Part shown: positions 45,810-54,400 of the stretch, piece by piece | Layout of the letters: every line of letters starts with the position of its first letter | Numbering within the stretch: the stretch's first letter is position 1 | NCBI RefSeq assembly: GCF_013407855.1 | Contig: NZ_JACBZH010000001.1 | Span: forward strand, 3,658,001-3,722,000 | DNA length: 64,000 bases | Direction of reading: 5' to 3' | DNA from: Actinopolymorpha rutila | GTDB taxonomy: Bacteria > Actinomycetota > Actinomycetes > Propionibacteriales > Actinopolymorphaceae | Position numbers and translations under genes: made by a program | Notes under the pieces: generated by a model | What the model was told of the DNA's origin: nothing | Databases searched by the model: none | Seen by the model: the letters and a program-made list of their open reading frames with translations, nothing else

Positions 45810-47168
45810 GTGACCGGAACCGACGAGGCGTACTCCCACACCAGCCCCGGGACTGCTGCCGGGACAGGCACCCACCGGCCGGAGGACGGGGTGGAGGACC
45901 TGTGCGCCCGGCTGATCCGGTTCGACACCACCAACCGCGGACCGGGTGACTCGGTGGGCGAACGCGAGGCCGCCGAGTACGTCGCGGGCGTGCTCACCGA
46001 CGCGGGCCTCTCCCCGACCCTGCTGGAGTCCGCGCCGCGGCGGGCCAACGTCGTGGTCCGCATCCCCGGCACCGACCCGGCCGCGGAGGCGGTGCTGGTG
46101 CACGCCCACCTCGACGTCGTACCGGCCGACCCGAGCGAGTGGTCGGTGCCGCCGTTCGCCGGTGAGATCCGCGACGGCCTGGTGTGGGGCCGCGGCGCGG
46201 TCGACATGAAGGACATGTGCGCGATGGTGCTCGCGGTGCTGCGGTCCTGGTCGGCGGCCGGCCTGCGGCCGCGGCGCGACATCGTGGTGGCGTTCGTCGC
46301 CGACGAGGAGGCGCACGGCGACTACGGCGCGAGCTGGCTGGTCGACGAGCACCCGGACCTGTTCGCCGGGTGCGCGATCGGGATCAGCGAGTCCGGTGGG
46401 CACTCCTTCGACGTGGACGGCGTACGCCTGTATCCGGTGGCCGCCGCCGAGCGCGGCACCATCCATCTCCGGCTCACCGCCCGGGGGCGGGCCGGTCATG
46501 GTTCCCGGCCCAACCCCGACAACGCCGTCGTACACCTGGCACACGCGCTGGCCCGGATCGCGGCGTACGAGTGGCCGGTCCGGCTCACCCCGACCGTGCG
46601 GGCCTACCTCGAACGCACCGGCGCGGCGCTCGGCGTCGACGTCGACCTGACCGACGTGGACGCCACGATCGGCCGGCTGGGCAAGGCCGGAGCGCTGGCC
46701 ACCGCGACGGTTCGCGCGACGGCGACGCCGACGATGCTGGACGCCGGCTACAAGATCAACGTCATCCCCGGCACCGCACACGCCAACCTCGACGGCCGCG
46801 CGCTTCCGGGCACCGAGCAGGAGTTCCTGGACACCATCGACGAACTCCTCGGCCCCCACGTCGAGCGGGAGACCCTCGACTACACCGAGGCGGTGTCCGC
46901 GCCGATCGACTCGCCGTGGTTCGAGGCGATGGCCGCCGCGTTGCGTACGCAGGACCCCGACGCTGTGGTGGTGCCGTACTGCATGGGCGGCGGTACCGAC
47001 GCCAAGTCGTTCGCCCGGCTCGGAATCGCCGGCTACGGCTTCTCACCGCTGCGGCTGCCGGTCGACTTCCCGTTCCGGGGCCTGGCGCACGGGGTCGACG
47101 AGCGGGTGCCGGCGGACGGTCTGCGGTTCGGCGCGCGGGTGCTGGACCACTTCCTGCGTACGGTGTGA
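45810..47168 (+). CDS. M20-family metallopeptidase (ArgE/DapE/CPG2 type)
   Basis: About 452 residues. Zinc ligands and catalytic acids are visible: HAHLDVVP, GRGAVDMKDM (bridging Asp), VADEEAHGDYG (general base Glu pair), ISESGG and, near the C-terminus, LAHGVDERVP. A dimerisation domain lies between (about 190-320). It removes an acyl or amino-acid group; substrate unknown. Starts at GTG 45774 and 45792 are in frame, but 45810 is preceded by GAGGGA at good spacing and lies before all conserved sequence. Same strand as the S66 gene, so the two peptidases may be cotranscribed. Confidence 0.9.
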   Translation: MTGTDEAYSHTSPGTAAGTGTHRPEDGVEDLCARLIRFDTTNRGPGDSVGEREAAEYVAGVLTDAGLSPTLLESAPRRANVVVRIPGTDPAAEAVLVHAHLDVVPADPSEWSVPPFAGEIRDGLVWGRGAVDMKDMCAMVLAVLRSWSAAGLRPRRDIVVAFVADEEAHGDYGASWLVDEHPDLFAGCAIGISESGGHSFDVDGVRLYPVAAAERGTIHLRLTARGRAGHGSRPNPDNAVVHLAHALARIAAYEWPVRLTPTVRAYLERTGAALGVDVDLTDVDATIGRLGKAGALATATVRATATPTMLDAGYKINVIPGTAHANLDGRALPGTEQEFLDTIDELLGPHVERETLDYTEAVSAPIDSPWFEAMAAALRTQDPDAVVVPYCMGGGTDAKSFARLGIAGYGFSPLRLPVDFPFRGLAHGVDERVPADGLRFGARVLDHFLRTV

Positions 47169-47203
47169 GAGCTCGTCGCCTGGTTGGTCCGGAAGACTGC
47201 TCG

Positions 47204-47860
47204 TCAGGCGGACGCGCCGAACGGCAGGACGTCCGGCGACGGTGATCCGGCCCCGGCGGCGTGCGCGGTGACCCGCCGGCGGTGGTGGCGCCGGCACAGC
47301 ACCTCGTACCCGATCTCCAGGGTGGCGCCATCGTCGGTGTCGCCGACCACGACCTGCTCCCCCTCGGTCACCATCACCCCGCCCACCGTCCGGGCGTTGT
47401 GGGTGCCGCGGCGGCCGCACCAGCACAGGGCCTGGACCTGCAGCGACTCCACCCGGTCGGCGAGTTCGACCAGTCGCTGGCTGCCCTCGAACAGCCGGGT
47501 GCGGAAGTCGGTGAGGATGCCGAACGCGTAGACCTCGACGCTCAGCTCGTCCACGACCCGGCCGAGCTGCTCGATCTGGGCACCGGAGTAGAACTGCGCC
47601 TCGTCACAGATGAGGTAGTCGATCCGCGCGCCCGAGGTCATCTCGGCGACGACGTACCGCTGGAGGTCGAGGTGCGGGCGTACCTCCACGGCGGGCACGG
47701 TGAGTCCCAGCCGGCTGGACAGCGTAGCCGCGCCGGCGCGGTCATGGCAGGTGAACAACCGTCCCGCGAGGCCGCGTTGCCGGGCGTTGTGGTCCAGCTG
47801 CAGGGCAAGGGTCGACTTGCCGCAGTCCATGGTTCCGGTGAAGAAGACGAGATCGGCCAC
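47204..47860 (-). CDS. tdk: Thymidine kinase (type II)
   Basis: 218 residues; phosphorylates thymidine with ATP for salvage. Walker A is GTMDCGKST, the catalytic Glu and magnesium Asp are in ICDEAQFY, and the lasso zinc site is built from CWCG and LCRRHH. The thymidine-binding lasso GTHNARTVGG is present. GTG at 47860 is preceded by a weak CGAGGATGG site. Convergent with the M20 gene, 35 bases apart. Confidence 0.96.
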   Translation of the reverse strand: MADLVFFTGTMDCGKSTLALQLDHNARQRGLAGRLFTCHDRAGAATLSSRLGLTVPAVEVRPHLDLQRYVVAEMTSGARIDYLICDEAQFYSGAQIEQLGRVVDELSVEVYAFGILTDFRTRLFEGSQRLVELADRVESLQVQALCWCGRRGTHNARTVGGVMVTEGEQVVVGDTDDGATLEIGYEVLCRRHHRRRVTAHAAGAGSPSPDVLPFGASA

Positions 47861-47981
47861 GGCGGGCCATCCTCGCCTATCACCCGCGCCGAGTGATCGG
47901 CGGGGGCGAGTGATCGGCTGAGTGGGTCGGCGGACGGATCAGCGGACGTACGCGGTCGGCGGGGATGGCCGCCGGGCCGGG

Positions 47982-49172
47982 TCAGTCGGCGACCAGCAAC
48001 GGGACCAGCATCTCCTCCGCGGTGAGCGAGCCGTGCCAGCCGACCAACAGCGGCTCCATCGGGAACTCCCGCCTGCACTCCACCGCCATTTCGTCCAGCG
48101 CGGCGATCACCACGTCACCGATTCGCGGGCGGACGCGGTCCTCCACCTCGCCGAACCACCCGGCCGCGATCGCCTCGTCCCGGCCCAGCACGAGGGCCGC
48201 ATCGCCGAGCCGCTCCCGCCACGTCGCCAGCACGTCGGCGGCGGCGCCCTCGTCGGTGTAGAGGTAGCGCAGCCGCGGGTCGCCGCCGACCATCCGCACA
48301 CCGGCCCGAAGCTCTGGTGCGGAGTCGACGTCCACCCGGTGCTCCTTCGGCACGTCGACCATCCCGTGGTCTCCGGTGATCAGGAGTACGACGTCCGCCG
48401 GCAGCGAGGCGCGGAGCCGGGCGGCGAAGTGGTCGACCGCGGACAGCTGATGCCGCCACGCCGGAGCGTTCACGCCCGCGCGGTGGCCGGTCCAGTCCAG
48501 GTCACCCTCGTACAGGTAGACCAGGCTGCGGTCTCCGCGCCGGCTCGCCTCGACTGTTCCCGCCGTGGCCTGCCCGGCGCTGTCCGCGGGGACGAACTCC
48601 CCGCCGCGCAGCCCGGCCACCGTGATGCCCGAGCCCCGGAACGCCTTGCGGGACACGGTGGTGACGGCCACTCCGGCCTGGACGCCGCGTTCGAACGCCG
48701 TCTGGTGCGGCTGCCACACCAGCGGCTCCACCGTGGTGTCCCAGCGCAACGTGTTGAGCAGCCGGTCGGTGCCCGGGACGGCCATGGTGTAGCCGACGAT
48801 GCCGTGCCGGCCCGGCGCGAGCCCGGTGCCCAGGCTCGCCAGGCTGGTGGAGGTGGTGGAGGGCACACCCACGGTCAGCGAGCGCCTGATCCGGCCCTCG
48901 CCATTGAGGAACGGCGCGTCCTCTGCGTGGCGGTGCAGGAGGTGCCAGCCCAGCCCGTCGACGAGCATGACGACGTACCTGTCCGACGGCGGCAGGCCGA
49001 GCAGGTCATGCTCGCCCTCGACTCCGAGGGCGGCGAGGGCGGACGGCACCACGTCGGACAACGCGCCGGCGCCGTAGCGCGGGAGCACCAGGTCCGCAGA
49101 AGCCGAGGGAGGCAACGGAGGCGACGGGAGCGGAGGCACGCCAGGCCGGCCGCCGCCCTCCGGCGAGGTCAT
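47982..49172 (-). CDS. Nucleotide pyrophosphatase/phosphodiesterase-type alkaline phosphatase superfamily protein
   Basis: 396 residues. The two-zinc alkaline-phosphatase fold is seen in VVMLVDGLGWHLL (metal Asp), PSTTSTSLASLGTG (nucleophile Thr region), GDLDWTGHRAG and LLITGDHGMVDVPKEHR (metal His). Members hydrolyse nucleotide pyrophosphates, phosphodiesters or phosphonates; substrate unknown. No signal peptide, so it is probably cytosolic. ATG at 49172 overlaps the DUF5998 stop by four bases (ATGA), so the two are coupled. Confidence 0.9.
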   Translation of the reverse strand: MTSPEGGGRPGVPPLPSPPLPPSASADLVLPRYGAGALSDVVPSALAALGVEGEHDLLGLPPSDRYVVMLVDGLGWHLLHRHAEDAPFLNGEGRIRRSLTVGVPSTTSTSLASLGTGLAPGRHGIVGYTMAVPGTDRLLNTLRWDTTVEPLVWQPHQTAFERGVQAGVAVTTVSRKAFRGSGITVAGLRGGEFVPADSAGQATAGTVEASRRGDRSLVYLYEGDLDWTGHRAGVNAPAWRHQLSAVDHFAARLRASLPADVVLLITGDHGMVDVPKEHRVDVDSAPELRAGVRMVGGDPRLRYLYTDEGAAADVLATWRERLGDAALVLGRDEAIAAGWFGEVEDRVRPRIGDVVIAALDEMAVECRREFPMEPLLVGWHGSLTAEEMLVPLLVAD

Positions 49173-49762
49173 CGAAACTGCGGCGGGCGCCGGGTGAGTA
49201 CGGACAGCTCCTGCGCGAAGCCGAGCAGCCGGCCCACGGCGTCGCCGCCCTCCACCGCCGAGCTCACCCGCACGGTGAGATCGTCGGAGGAGAACGTGCC
49301 GGTGTAACCGTGGTCAGCGTCGCAGTTGGGGTCGGCGCAGGTGGCGGGCTCCAGGTCGAGCCGCCCCATCGCGCCCCAGCCGATGGTGAGGATCGCCTCG
49401 TGGACGGGGCCGCCCGGCTCGTACGCGGCCGGGTTGGCCACCACCCGGCTCACCACGATCGAGCTCACCCGGTCGATGGGCACCGCCTCGGTGGACGCGG
49501 TGGCGTACGGTGTCGGCAGGGTCTCGTCGGCCGGATGCTCGTCGGTGTGGCCGAGGACCAGCCGGCTCGGCGTGAGGACGAGCACCGTGATGTGCCGGCG
49601 GACCTCCTCGGAGTAGAACGTCGGCTCGTGGTGGACGAAGTAGGAGACGACCCGTTCACCGGCCAGGCAGGTCTCCAACGCGTCGGCGACGACGTCCGGG
49701 TAGTAGCCACTGCGGTCGATCGCCGCGCGCAGCCCCTGCGTCGCGCTCGCGGACTCACTCAT
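49169..49762 (-). CDS. DUF5998 family protein
   Basis: 197 residues. Starts MSESASATQGLRAAIDRSGYYPDVV; the core (FVHHEPTFYSEEVRRHITVLVLTPSRLVLGHTDEH) is the conserved part. A later ADPNCDADHGYTG has one cysteine and several acids. It resembles a PH-like or bacterial Tubby-like beta fold by pattern, but function is unknown. It precedes and overlaps the phosphodiesterase gene, a pairing I recall from other actinobacteria. ATG at 49762 has AAGGA upstream. Confidence 0.85.
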   Translation of the reverse strand: MSESASATQGLRAAIDRSGYYPDVVADALETCLAGERVVSYFVHHEPTFYSEEVRRHITVLVLTPSRLVLGHTDEHPADETLPTPYATASTEAVPIDRVSSIVVSRVVANPAAYEPGGPVHEAILTIGWGAMGRLDLEPATCADPNCDADHGYTGTFSSDDLTVRVSSAVEGGDAVGRLLGFAQELSVLTRRPPQFR

Positions 49763-49799
49763 GCGGTCATCCTTCCACGCCTGCCTCGAGGGCAGCGTC

Positions 49800-51551
49800 C
49801 TACATGCGGGTCGGCGCGGCAATCCCCAGCAGCGACAGTCCGGAGGCCAGCACCCGGGCGGTCACGTCGCACAGTACGAGGCGGCTGGTCCGGGTCTGCT
49901 CGTCCTCGGCGCGCAGCACGGGGCAGCGCTCGTAGAACGCCGTGAACGCGGTGGCCAGGTCGAAGAGGTACCCCGCGATGCGGTGCAGCTCCACCTCGTC
50001 GACCGCCTTGTGCAGCACACCCTCGAACTCGGTGAGCCGAAGGGCCAGGGCGTGCTCGGCCGGGTCGGCGAGCACCACCTTGGCGCCGGCCAGGCTCACC
50101 GGGTCGATCTCGCCGCGCCGGAAGACGGAGTGGATCCGGGCGTGGGCGTACTGGAGGTACGGCGCGGTGTTGCCGTCGAAGGACAGCATCCGGTCCCAGT
50201 CGAAGACGTAGTCCTTCACCCGGTCGTTGGACAGGTCGGCGTACTTCAGCGCGCCGATGCCCACGATCTGGGCGACCTCTGCCTGCTCCTCCGCCGACAG
50301 GTGCGGCGCCTTCTCCGCCACCACGGCCGCGGCCCGGCGGACCGCCTCCTCGATCAGGTCGATCAGCTTGACCGAGTCGCCGGCCCGGGTGCGCAGCCGC
50401 TTGCGGTCGGCGCCGAGTACGACGCCGAAGCCCTGGAACTCCGCCCGCGCGTCGGCGCCGAGCCAGCCGGCCTCCCGGCCGGCCTGGAAGACCATCTCGA
50501 AGTGCAGCCGCTGGCCCAGGTCGGTGATGTAGACCAGCCGGCGGGCCTTCAGGTCGTGGACGCGGTGCCGCAGGGCGGCCAGGTCGGTCGTGTCGTACCC
50601 GAACCCGCCGTCGCTCTTGCGCAGGATCAGCGGCAGCGGACCGCCGTCGCGTCCGGTGAAGCCCTCGGGGAAGACGCACAGCGCGCCCTCGCTCTCCCGG
50701 GCCAGCCCGAGCTGGACCAGCTCCTCGATCACCGGGGCCAGCTGGTCGTTGTAGCTGGACTCCCCCGCGATGTCCGCAGGCGTCAGCAGCACCGACAGCC
50801 GGTCGTAGACGGCGGCGAAGTAGCGGCCGGACTCCTCCACCAGCACCCGCCACAGGGCGAGCGTCTCGGCGTCGCCGCCCTGCAGCGCGACGACCCGGCG
50901 GCGGGCCCGGCCGGCGAAGTCGGTGTCGGCGTCGAACTTCGCCCGGGCGTCCCGGTAGAACAGGCCGAGGTCCCCGACGGACAGCTCGTGCGCGGTCTCG
51001 CCGGCGCCGAGGTCGAGCATGTGCTCGATCAGCATGCCGAACGGCGTGCCCCAGTCGCCGATGTGGTTCTGGCGTACGACGTCGTGGCCGAGGTGGTTCA
51101 GCAGCCTGGACAGGGCGTCGCCGATGATCGTCGAGCGCAGGTGCCCGACGTGCATCTCCTTGGCGACGTTCGGGCCGGAGTAGTCGACCAGGACCCGCTC
51201 CGGCTCCGGCGTGGTGGCCACGCCGAGCCGCTCGGTGTCGGCGGCCATCTGCTCGACCATCCCGCCCAGCGCGGCGTCGGCGACGGTGAGGTTGACGAAC
51301 CCGGGCCCGGCGATCTCCGCGCCGGCGACCAGCTCGCCGAGGTCGGCGCGCTCCAGCACCTCCGCGGCCACTTCTCGCGGCGGGCGGCCCAGCTGCTTGG
51401 CCAGGCGCAGCGCGCCGTCGGCCTGGTAGTCGGCACGGTCGGAACGGCGCACCGCCGGATCGGCGGGCGATCCCGCCACGTCGGCGAAGGCACGGGCCAG
51501 CTTCTGCGCGAGCAGCTCGGGAAGGTCGGTCACAACACGTAAGGATCGCAT
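49800..51551 (-). CDS. argS: Arginyl-tRNA synthetase
   Basis: 583 residues, class I. The N-terminal Add-1 domain (about 1-105) is followed by the HIGH motif as HVGHLRST and a KMSKS-like loop reduced to KRLRTRAG, as usual in ArgRS. DALR anticodon-binding domain is at the C-terminus (YLQYAHARIHSVFRR, ending LLGIAAPTRM). It charges tRNA(Arg), needing the tRNA for arginine activation. ATG at 51551 (or GTG at 51557) is chosen; GGGAGCGGGTG precedes. Divergent from an MBL-fold gene with 94 bases between. Confidence 0.97.
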   Translation of the reverse strand: MRSLRVVTDLPELLAQKLARAFADVAGSPADPAVRRSDRADYQADGALRLAKQLGRPPREVAAEVLERADLGELVAGAEIAGPGFVNLTVADAALGGMVEQMAADTERLGVATTPEPERVLVDYSGPNVAKEMHVGHLRSTIIGDALSRLLNHLGHDVVRQNHIGDWGTPFGMLIEHMLDLGAGETAHELSVGDLGLFYRDARAKFDADTDFAGRARRRVVALQGGDAETLALWRVLVEESGRYFAAVYDRLSVLLTPADIAGESSYNDQLAPVIEELVQLGLARESEGALCVFPEGFTGRDGGPLPLILRKSDGGFGYDTTDLAALRHRVHDLKARRLVYITDLGQRLHFEMVFQAGREAGWLGADARAEFQGFGVVLGADRKRLRTRAGDSVKLIDLIEEAVRRAAAVVAEKAPHLSAEEQAEVAQIVGIGALKYADLSNDRVKDYVFDWDRMLSFDGNTAPYLQYAHARIHSVFRRGEIDPVSLAGAKVVLADPAEHALALRLTEFEGVLHKAVDEVELHRIAGYLFDLATAFTAFYERCPVLRAEDEQTRTSRLVLCDVTARVLASGLSLLGIAAPTRM

Positions 51552-51573
51552 GCCCACCCGCTCCCGGGCACCT

Positions 51574-51613
51574 GGTGGGTCACATAGCGGCGGGTTACTT
51601 TGCGGTGGGTCAC
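51574..51613. promoter_or_regulatory. Direct repeats between argS and the MBL-fold gene
   Basis: GGTGGGTCAC occurs at 51574-51583 and 51604-51613, exactly 30 bp apart (about three helical turns), in the 94-bp divergent promoter region. CACCTGGTG also flanks both. It could bind a regulator of one or both genes. Confidence 0.45.
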
Positions 51614-51632
51614 CTGGTGCGTTGTGGTGCGC

Positions 51633-51645
51633 TACCGTCCGTGCC
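51633..51645 (+). promoter_or_regulatory. Leaderless-type -10 element for the first MBL-fold hydrolase
   Basis: TACCGT (51633-51638), then CCGTGCC, then the ATG at 51646. Confidence 0.6.
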
Positions 51646-52302
51646 ATGGCGTACGACGGAAATGTGAAGGTTGGCGGCGCCCCCGCGGTCCGGGAGCTCG
51701 CCGGGCTGACCCTGACCAAGGTCTCGGTGGGCCGGATGGACAACAACGCCTACCTGTTGCGCTGCCGGGAGACCGGCGAGCAGGTCCTGATCGACGCTGC
51801 CGACGACGCCGGCACGTTGATCGACCTGCTCGGCGGCGCGCCGCTGGCCCGGGTGGTCACGACCCACCGTCACGGCGACCACTGGCAGGCGCTGGCCGAG
51901 GTCGTGCGGCGGACCGGCGCGGCGACCGCCGCCCACGTCGACGACGCGCCCGGCATCAAGGTGCCCACCACCGAGCCGCTGCACGACGGCGACGAGATCC
52001 GCGTCGGGTCCTGCGTCCTCACCGTCACCCACCTGGTCGGGCACACGCCCGGCTCGGTCGCGTTGTGCTACGACGAACCGGGCGGGCGCCCGCACCTGTT
52101 CACCGGCGACAGCCTGTTCCCCGGCGGCGTCGGCAACACCCACGGGTCGAGGAAGGACTTCACCCGGCTGATCGACGATGTGGAGCACAAGCTGTTCGAC
52201 CGGCTGCCGGACGAGACGTGGGTCTACCCCGGCCACGGCGCCGACACCACCCTTGGCGCCGAGCGGCCTCACCTGCCGGAGTGGCGCGCCCGCGGCTGGT
52301 GA
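51646..52302 (+). CDS. MBL-fold metallo-hydrolase (glyoxalase II-like)
   Basis: 218 residues. The metallo-beta-lactamase metal motif is THRHGDHWQAL (HxHxDH), with further ligands in VGHTPGSVAL, TGDSLFPGG and VYPGHGADTTLG. The layout suits thioesterase-like enzymes such as glyoxalase II. ATG at 51646 is preferred over the upstream ATG at 51550 because a -10 hexamer ends seven bases before it. Substrate unknown. Confidence 0.9.
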   Translation: MAYDGNVKVGGAPAVRELAGLTLTKVSVGRMDNNAYLLRCRETGEQVLIDAADDAGTLIDLLGGAPLARVVTTHRHGDHWQALAEVVRRTGAATAAHVDDAPGIKVPTTEPLHDGDEIRVGSCVLTVTHLVGHTPGSVALCYDEPGGRPHLFTGDSLFPGGVGNTHGSRKDFTRLIDDVEHKLFDRLPDETWVYPGHGADTTLGAERPHLPEWRARGW

Positions 52303-52332
52303 GGCAGCAGGGTTCGGCTCGACAACGGCGGC

Positions 52333-53343
52333 TCAGCCTGGCCGGCGGACGAACGACCGCAGCAGGGCGTACGGATAGGGGCGGGTGAACTCGCTCGCCT
52401 CGTCCAGCCGGGCCATGTCCTCAGGACCCAGCGACCAGCCGGCCGCGCCGAGGTTGTCGTCGAACTGCTCCAGCGTCCGGGCGCCGATGATCGGCGCCGT
52501 CACCCCGGGCCGCTGCACGAGCCAGCGCAGCGCGACCTGCGCGACGGTGTGGCGGGTCGACTCGGCGATGTCGTGCAGGGCGTCCAGGACGGTCCAGGTG
52601 CGGTCGTTGGCGTACCGCTCCCAACTCTCGCCGTTGTCGTTGCCGCTCGCCTCCGCTACTCGGGAGCCGGCCGCCGCACTACCCGCGCCGCGGCGGTACC
52701 TGCCGGACAGCCAGCCGCCGCGCAGCGGGCTCCAGGTGATCAGACCGAGGCCCTCACGTTCGCAGACTGGGACGAGTTCGAGTTCGGCGTCGCGGTCGAG
52801 CAGGTTGTACAGCGGCTGCAGGCAGGAGAACGGCTCCCAGCCGTTGTGCCGGGCGACGTCGACCGACTTCTGCAGTTGCCAGCCGGTGTAGTTGCTGGCT
52901 CCGACGTACCGGACCTTGCCGCTCTGCACCAGCCGGTCGAGGGTGCCGAGCGTCTCCTCCATCGGCGTTCCGTCGTCGAAGACGTGCACCTGGTACAGGT
53001 CGATGTAGTCGGTGCCGAGCCGGCGCAGGCTGGCCTCCACCGCCGCCATCATGTGCTTGCGGCCGGCGCCGGTGTCGTTCTGGCCCGGCCCCATCTGCCC
53101 GTACACCTTCGTGGCCAGCACGATGTGGTCGCGGTTCGCCGACGACAGCCAGCGGCCGACGACCTCCTCGCTGGAGCCGGCGCCGTAGACGTCGGCGGTG
53201 TCCACGAACGTCCCGCCGGCCTCCACGAACCGGTCCAGCATCTTGTGGCTGGTGGCCTCGTCGGTGGACTGCCCGAACGTCATGGTGCCGAGGCAGAGTT
53301 CGCTGACCCGCAGGCCTGTTCGGCCGAGATATCGGTGTTCCAT
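52333..53343 (-). CDS. Aldo/keto reductase
   Basis: 336 residues, (beta/alpha)8 NADPH-dependent reductase of the YghZ/Kv-beta-like group. Tetrad residues: Asp and Tyr in [14 protein letters not shown], Lys in VLATKVYG, His in YQVHVFDD. The start [15 protein letters not shown] is the family's first strand. Reduces aldehydes or ketones; substrate unknown. ATG at 53343 has TAGGGT ending seven bases upstream and no Shine-Dalgarno sequence. Convergent with the MBL gene, 30 bases apart. Confidence 0.93.
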   Translation of the reverse strand: MEHRYLGRTGLRVSELCLGTMTFGQSTDEATSHKMLDRFVEAGGTFVDTADVYGAGSSEEVVGRWLSSANRDHIVLATKVYGQMGPGQNDTGAGRKHMMAAVEASLRRLGTDYIDLYQVHVFDDGTPMEETLGTLDRLVQSGKVRYVGASNYTGWQLQKSVDVARHNGWEPFSCLQPLYNLLDRDAELELVPVCEREGLGLITWSPLRGGWLSGRYRRGAGSAAAGSRVAEASGNDNGESWERYANDRTWTVLDALHDIAESTRHTVAQVALRWLVQRPGVTAPIIGARTLEQFDDNLGAAGWSLGPEDMARLDEASEFTRPYPYALLRSFVRRPG

Positions 53344-53356
53344 GGGCCAGACCCTA
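53344..53356 (-). promoter_or_regulatory. Leaderless-type -10 element for the aldo/keto reductase
   Basis: On the minus strand TAGGGT (53351-53356), then CTGGCCC, then the ATG at 53343. Confidence 0.6.
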
Positions 53357-53452
53357 CGGGCGGATCAGCCCGTGCGGACGGGCCGATCGCGACGCCGTTC
53401 CCCGGACCAATTCGCACCCGTCCGGGCGCCTGGCCGTGGGAGCCCGGGCGCG

Positions 53453-54187
53453 TCAGGAACGGCCGCGCCCGCGACCTGCCTTCCGCCGGAAGCGTTCGGA
53501 CGCACCGGACAGGATCGGCTCACCGTGGCAGAACACGGCCTTCTCGAAGTCGAGCTCCCCGAGCCGGCTGAAGCTTCGCGCCGCCGCGGGCATGTCCTCG
53601 GTGACGATCTCCCCTGCCCGGCCGGCGGGCGAGCGGATGCCGGCGAGGTTGACCGCCGCGTCGCCGACGAGGAGGGTCCCGCCGTCGCGTTCGAGCAGGA
53701 ACGACAGGTGCCCGCGGGTGTGGCCCGGCGTGTGGATCACCCGAATGCCGCCCGCGAACGGCAGCCGGTGCCCCTCGCCGACCTCGATGTCGACCGCCGC
53801 GGGCTCGGGTTCCCCGCTCCTGGCGGTCAGTCGCACGACGAGGGGACCGAGCACCCTGGCGACGATGCCCTCCCACTGCGGCCACTGCCGTGGAGTGTCG
53901 CCACGCACCACAGCGGCGTCGATCGGGTGGGCGTACACCGACGCGCCGGTGCGCCGCACCATCGCGGCCAGGCCACCCACGTGGTCGGCATGGTGGTGCG
54001 TCACCAGGATGTGGTGGATCTGCGCTGCCTCCCGGCCCAGCTGCCGCAGGCCCTCGGCGATGTCCTCGTCGTCCTTGCGTTCGCCGGTGTCGACCAGGAC
54101 GAGACCGTCGTCGGACTCCACGACGTAGGAGCTGACGAACCCGTGCTTGATGCGGTAGACGCCCGGAACCACGGTGGTTGCCTTCAT
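53453..54187 (-). CDS. MBL-fold metallo-hydrolase (second)
   Basis: 244 residues. Metal motif VTHHHADHVGGLA, then HTPGHTRGHLSFLL, LVGDAAVNLAG and a late CHGEPILSG. The GHTxGHxSFLL variant is common in lactonase/glyoxalase-like members. A basic C-terminus (RFRRKAGRGRGRS) extends past the fold. ATG at 54187 is chosen because TACCGT ends seven bases upstream; a longer frame to 54361 is unsupported. Substrate unknown. Confidence 0.9.
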   Translation of the reverse strand: MKATTVVPGVYRIKHGFVSSYVVESDDGLVLVDTGERKDDEDIAEGLRQLGREAAQIHHILVTHHHADHVGGLAAMVRRTGASVYAHPIDAAVVRGDTPRQWPQWEGIVARVLGPLVVRLTARSGEPEPAAVDIEVGEGHRLPFAGGIRVIHTPGHTRGHLSFLLERDGGTLLVGDAAVNLAGIRSPAGRAGEIVTEDMPAAARSFSRLGELDFEKAVFCHGEPILSGASERFRRKAGRGRGRS

Positions 54188-54200
54188 TCGCACCACGGTA
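54188..54200 (-). promoter_or_regulatory. Leaderless-type -10 element for the second MBL-fold hydrolase
   Basis: On the minus strand TACCGT (54195-54200), then GGTGCGA, then the ATG at 54187; the same hexamer as for the first MBL-fold gene. Confidence 0.6.
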
Positions 54201-54303
54201 GGGCAGCCGGCGCCGGCGCGGGGCCGGTCCGAGTGCCCCGGAGTTTCGCGGCCGAGTCGGTCCGGGAAAATACCTGCGCAGACGTCCGGATGTGCGCAAT
54301 CCA

Positions 54304-54332
54304 TTGACGCGACTCGGTGGGTGGGATAACGC
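54304..54332 (+). promoter_or_regulatory. Promoter of the peptidoglycan hydrolase gene
   Basis: TTGACG (54304-54309), a 17-base spacer and TAACGC (54327-54332). Transcription would start near 54339, giving a leader of about 60 bases to the ATG at 54401. Confidence 0.5.
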
Positions 54333-54400
54333 TGAGCGCGACATTGCGCGGCCTGATGCACCCGAGGGCCTGTGCCGCGTGGCTGACGGGGAGGTCAGTG

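Noticed and set aside
54188..54400. Possible ydaO/c-di-AMP riboswitch before the peptidoglycan hydrolase
   Set aside because: Such riboswitches are common before wall hydrolases in actinobacteria, but the leader predicted here is about 60 bases, too short, and the conserved core is not visible.
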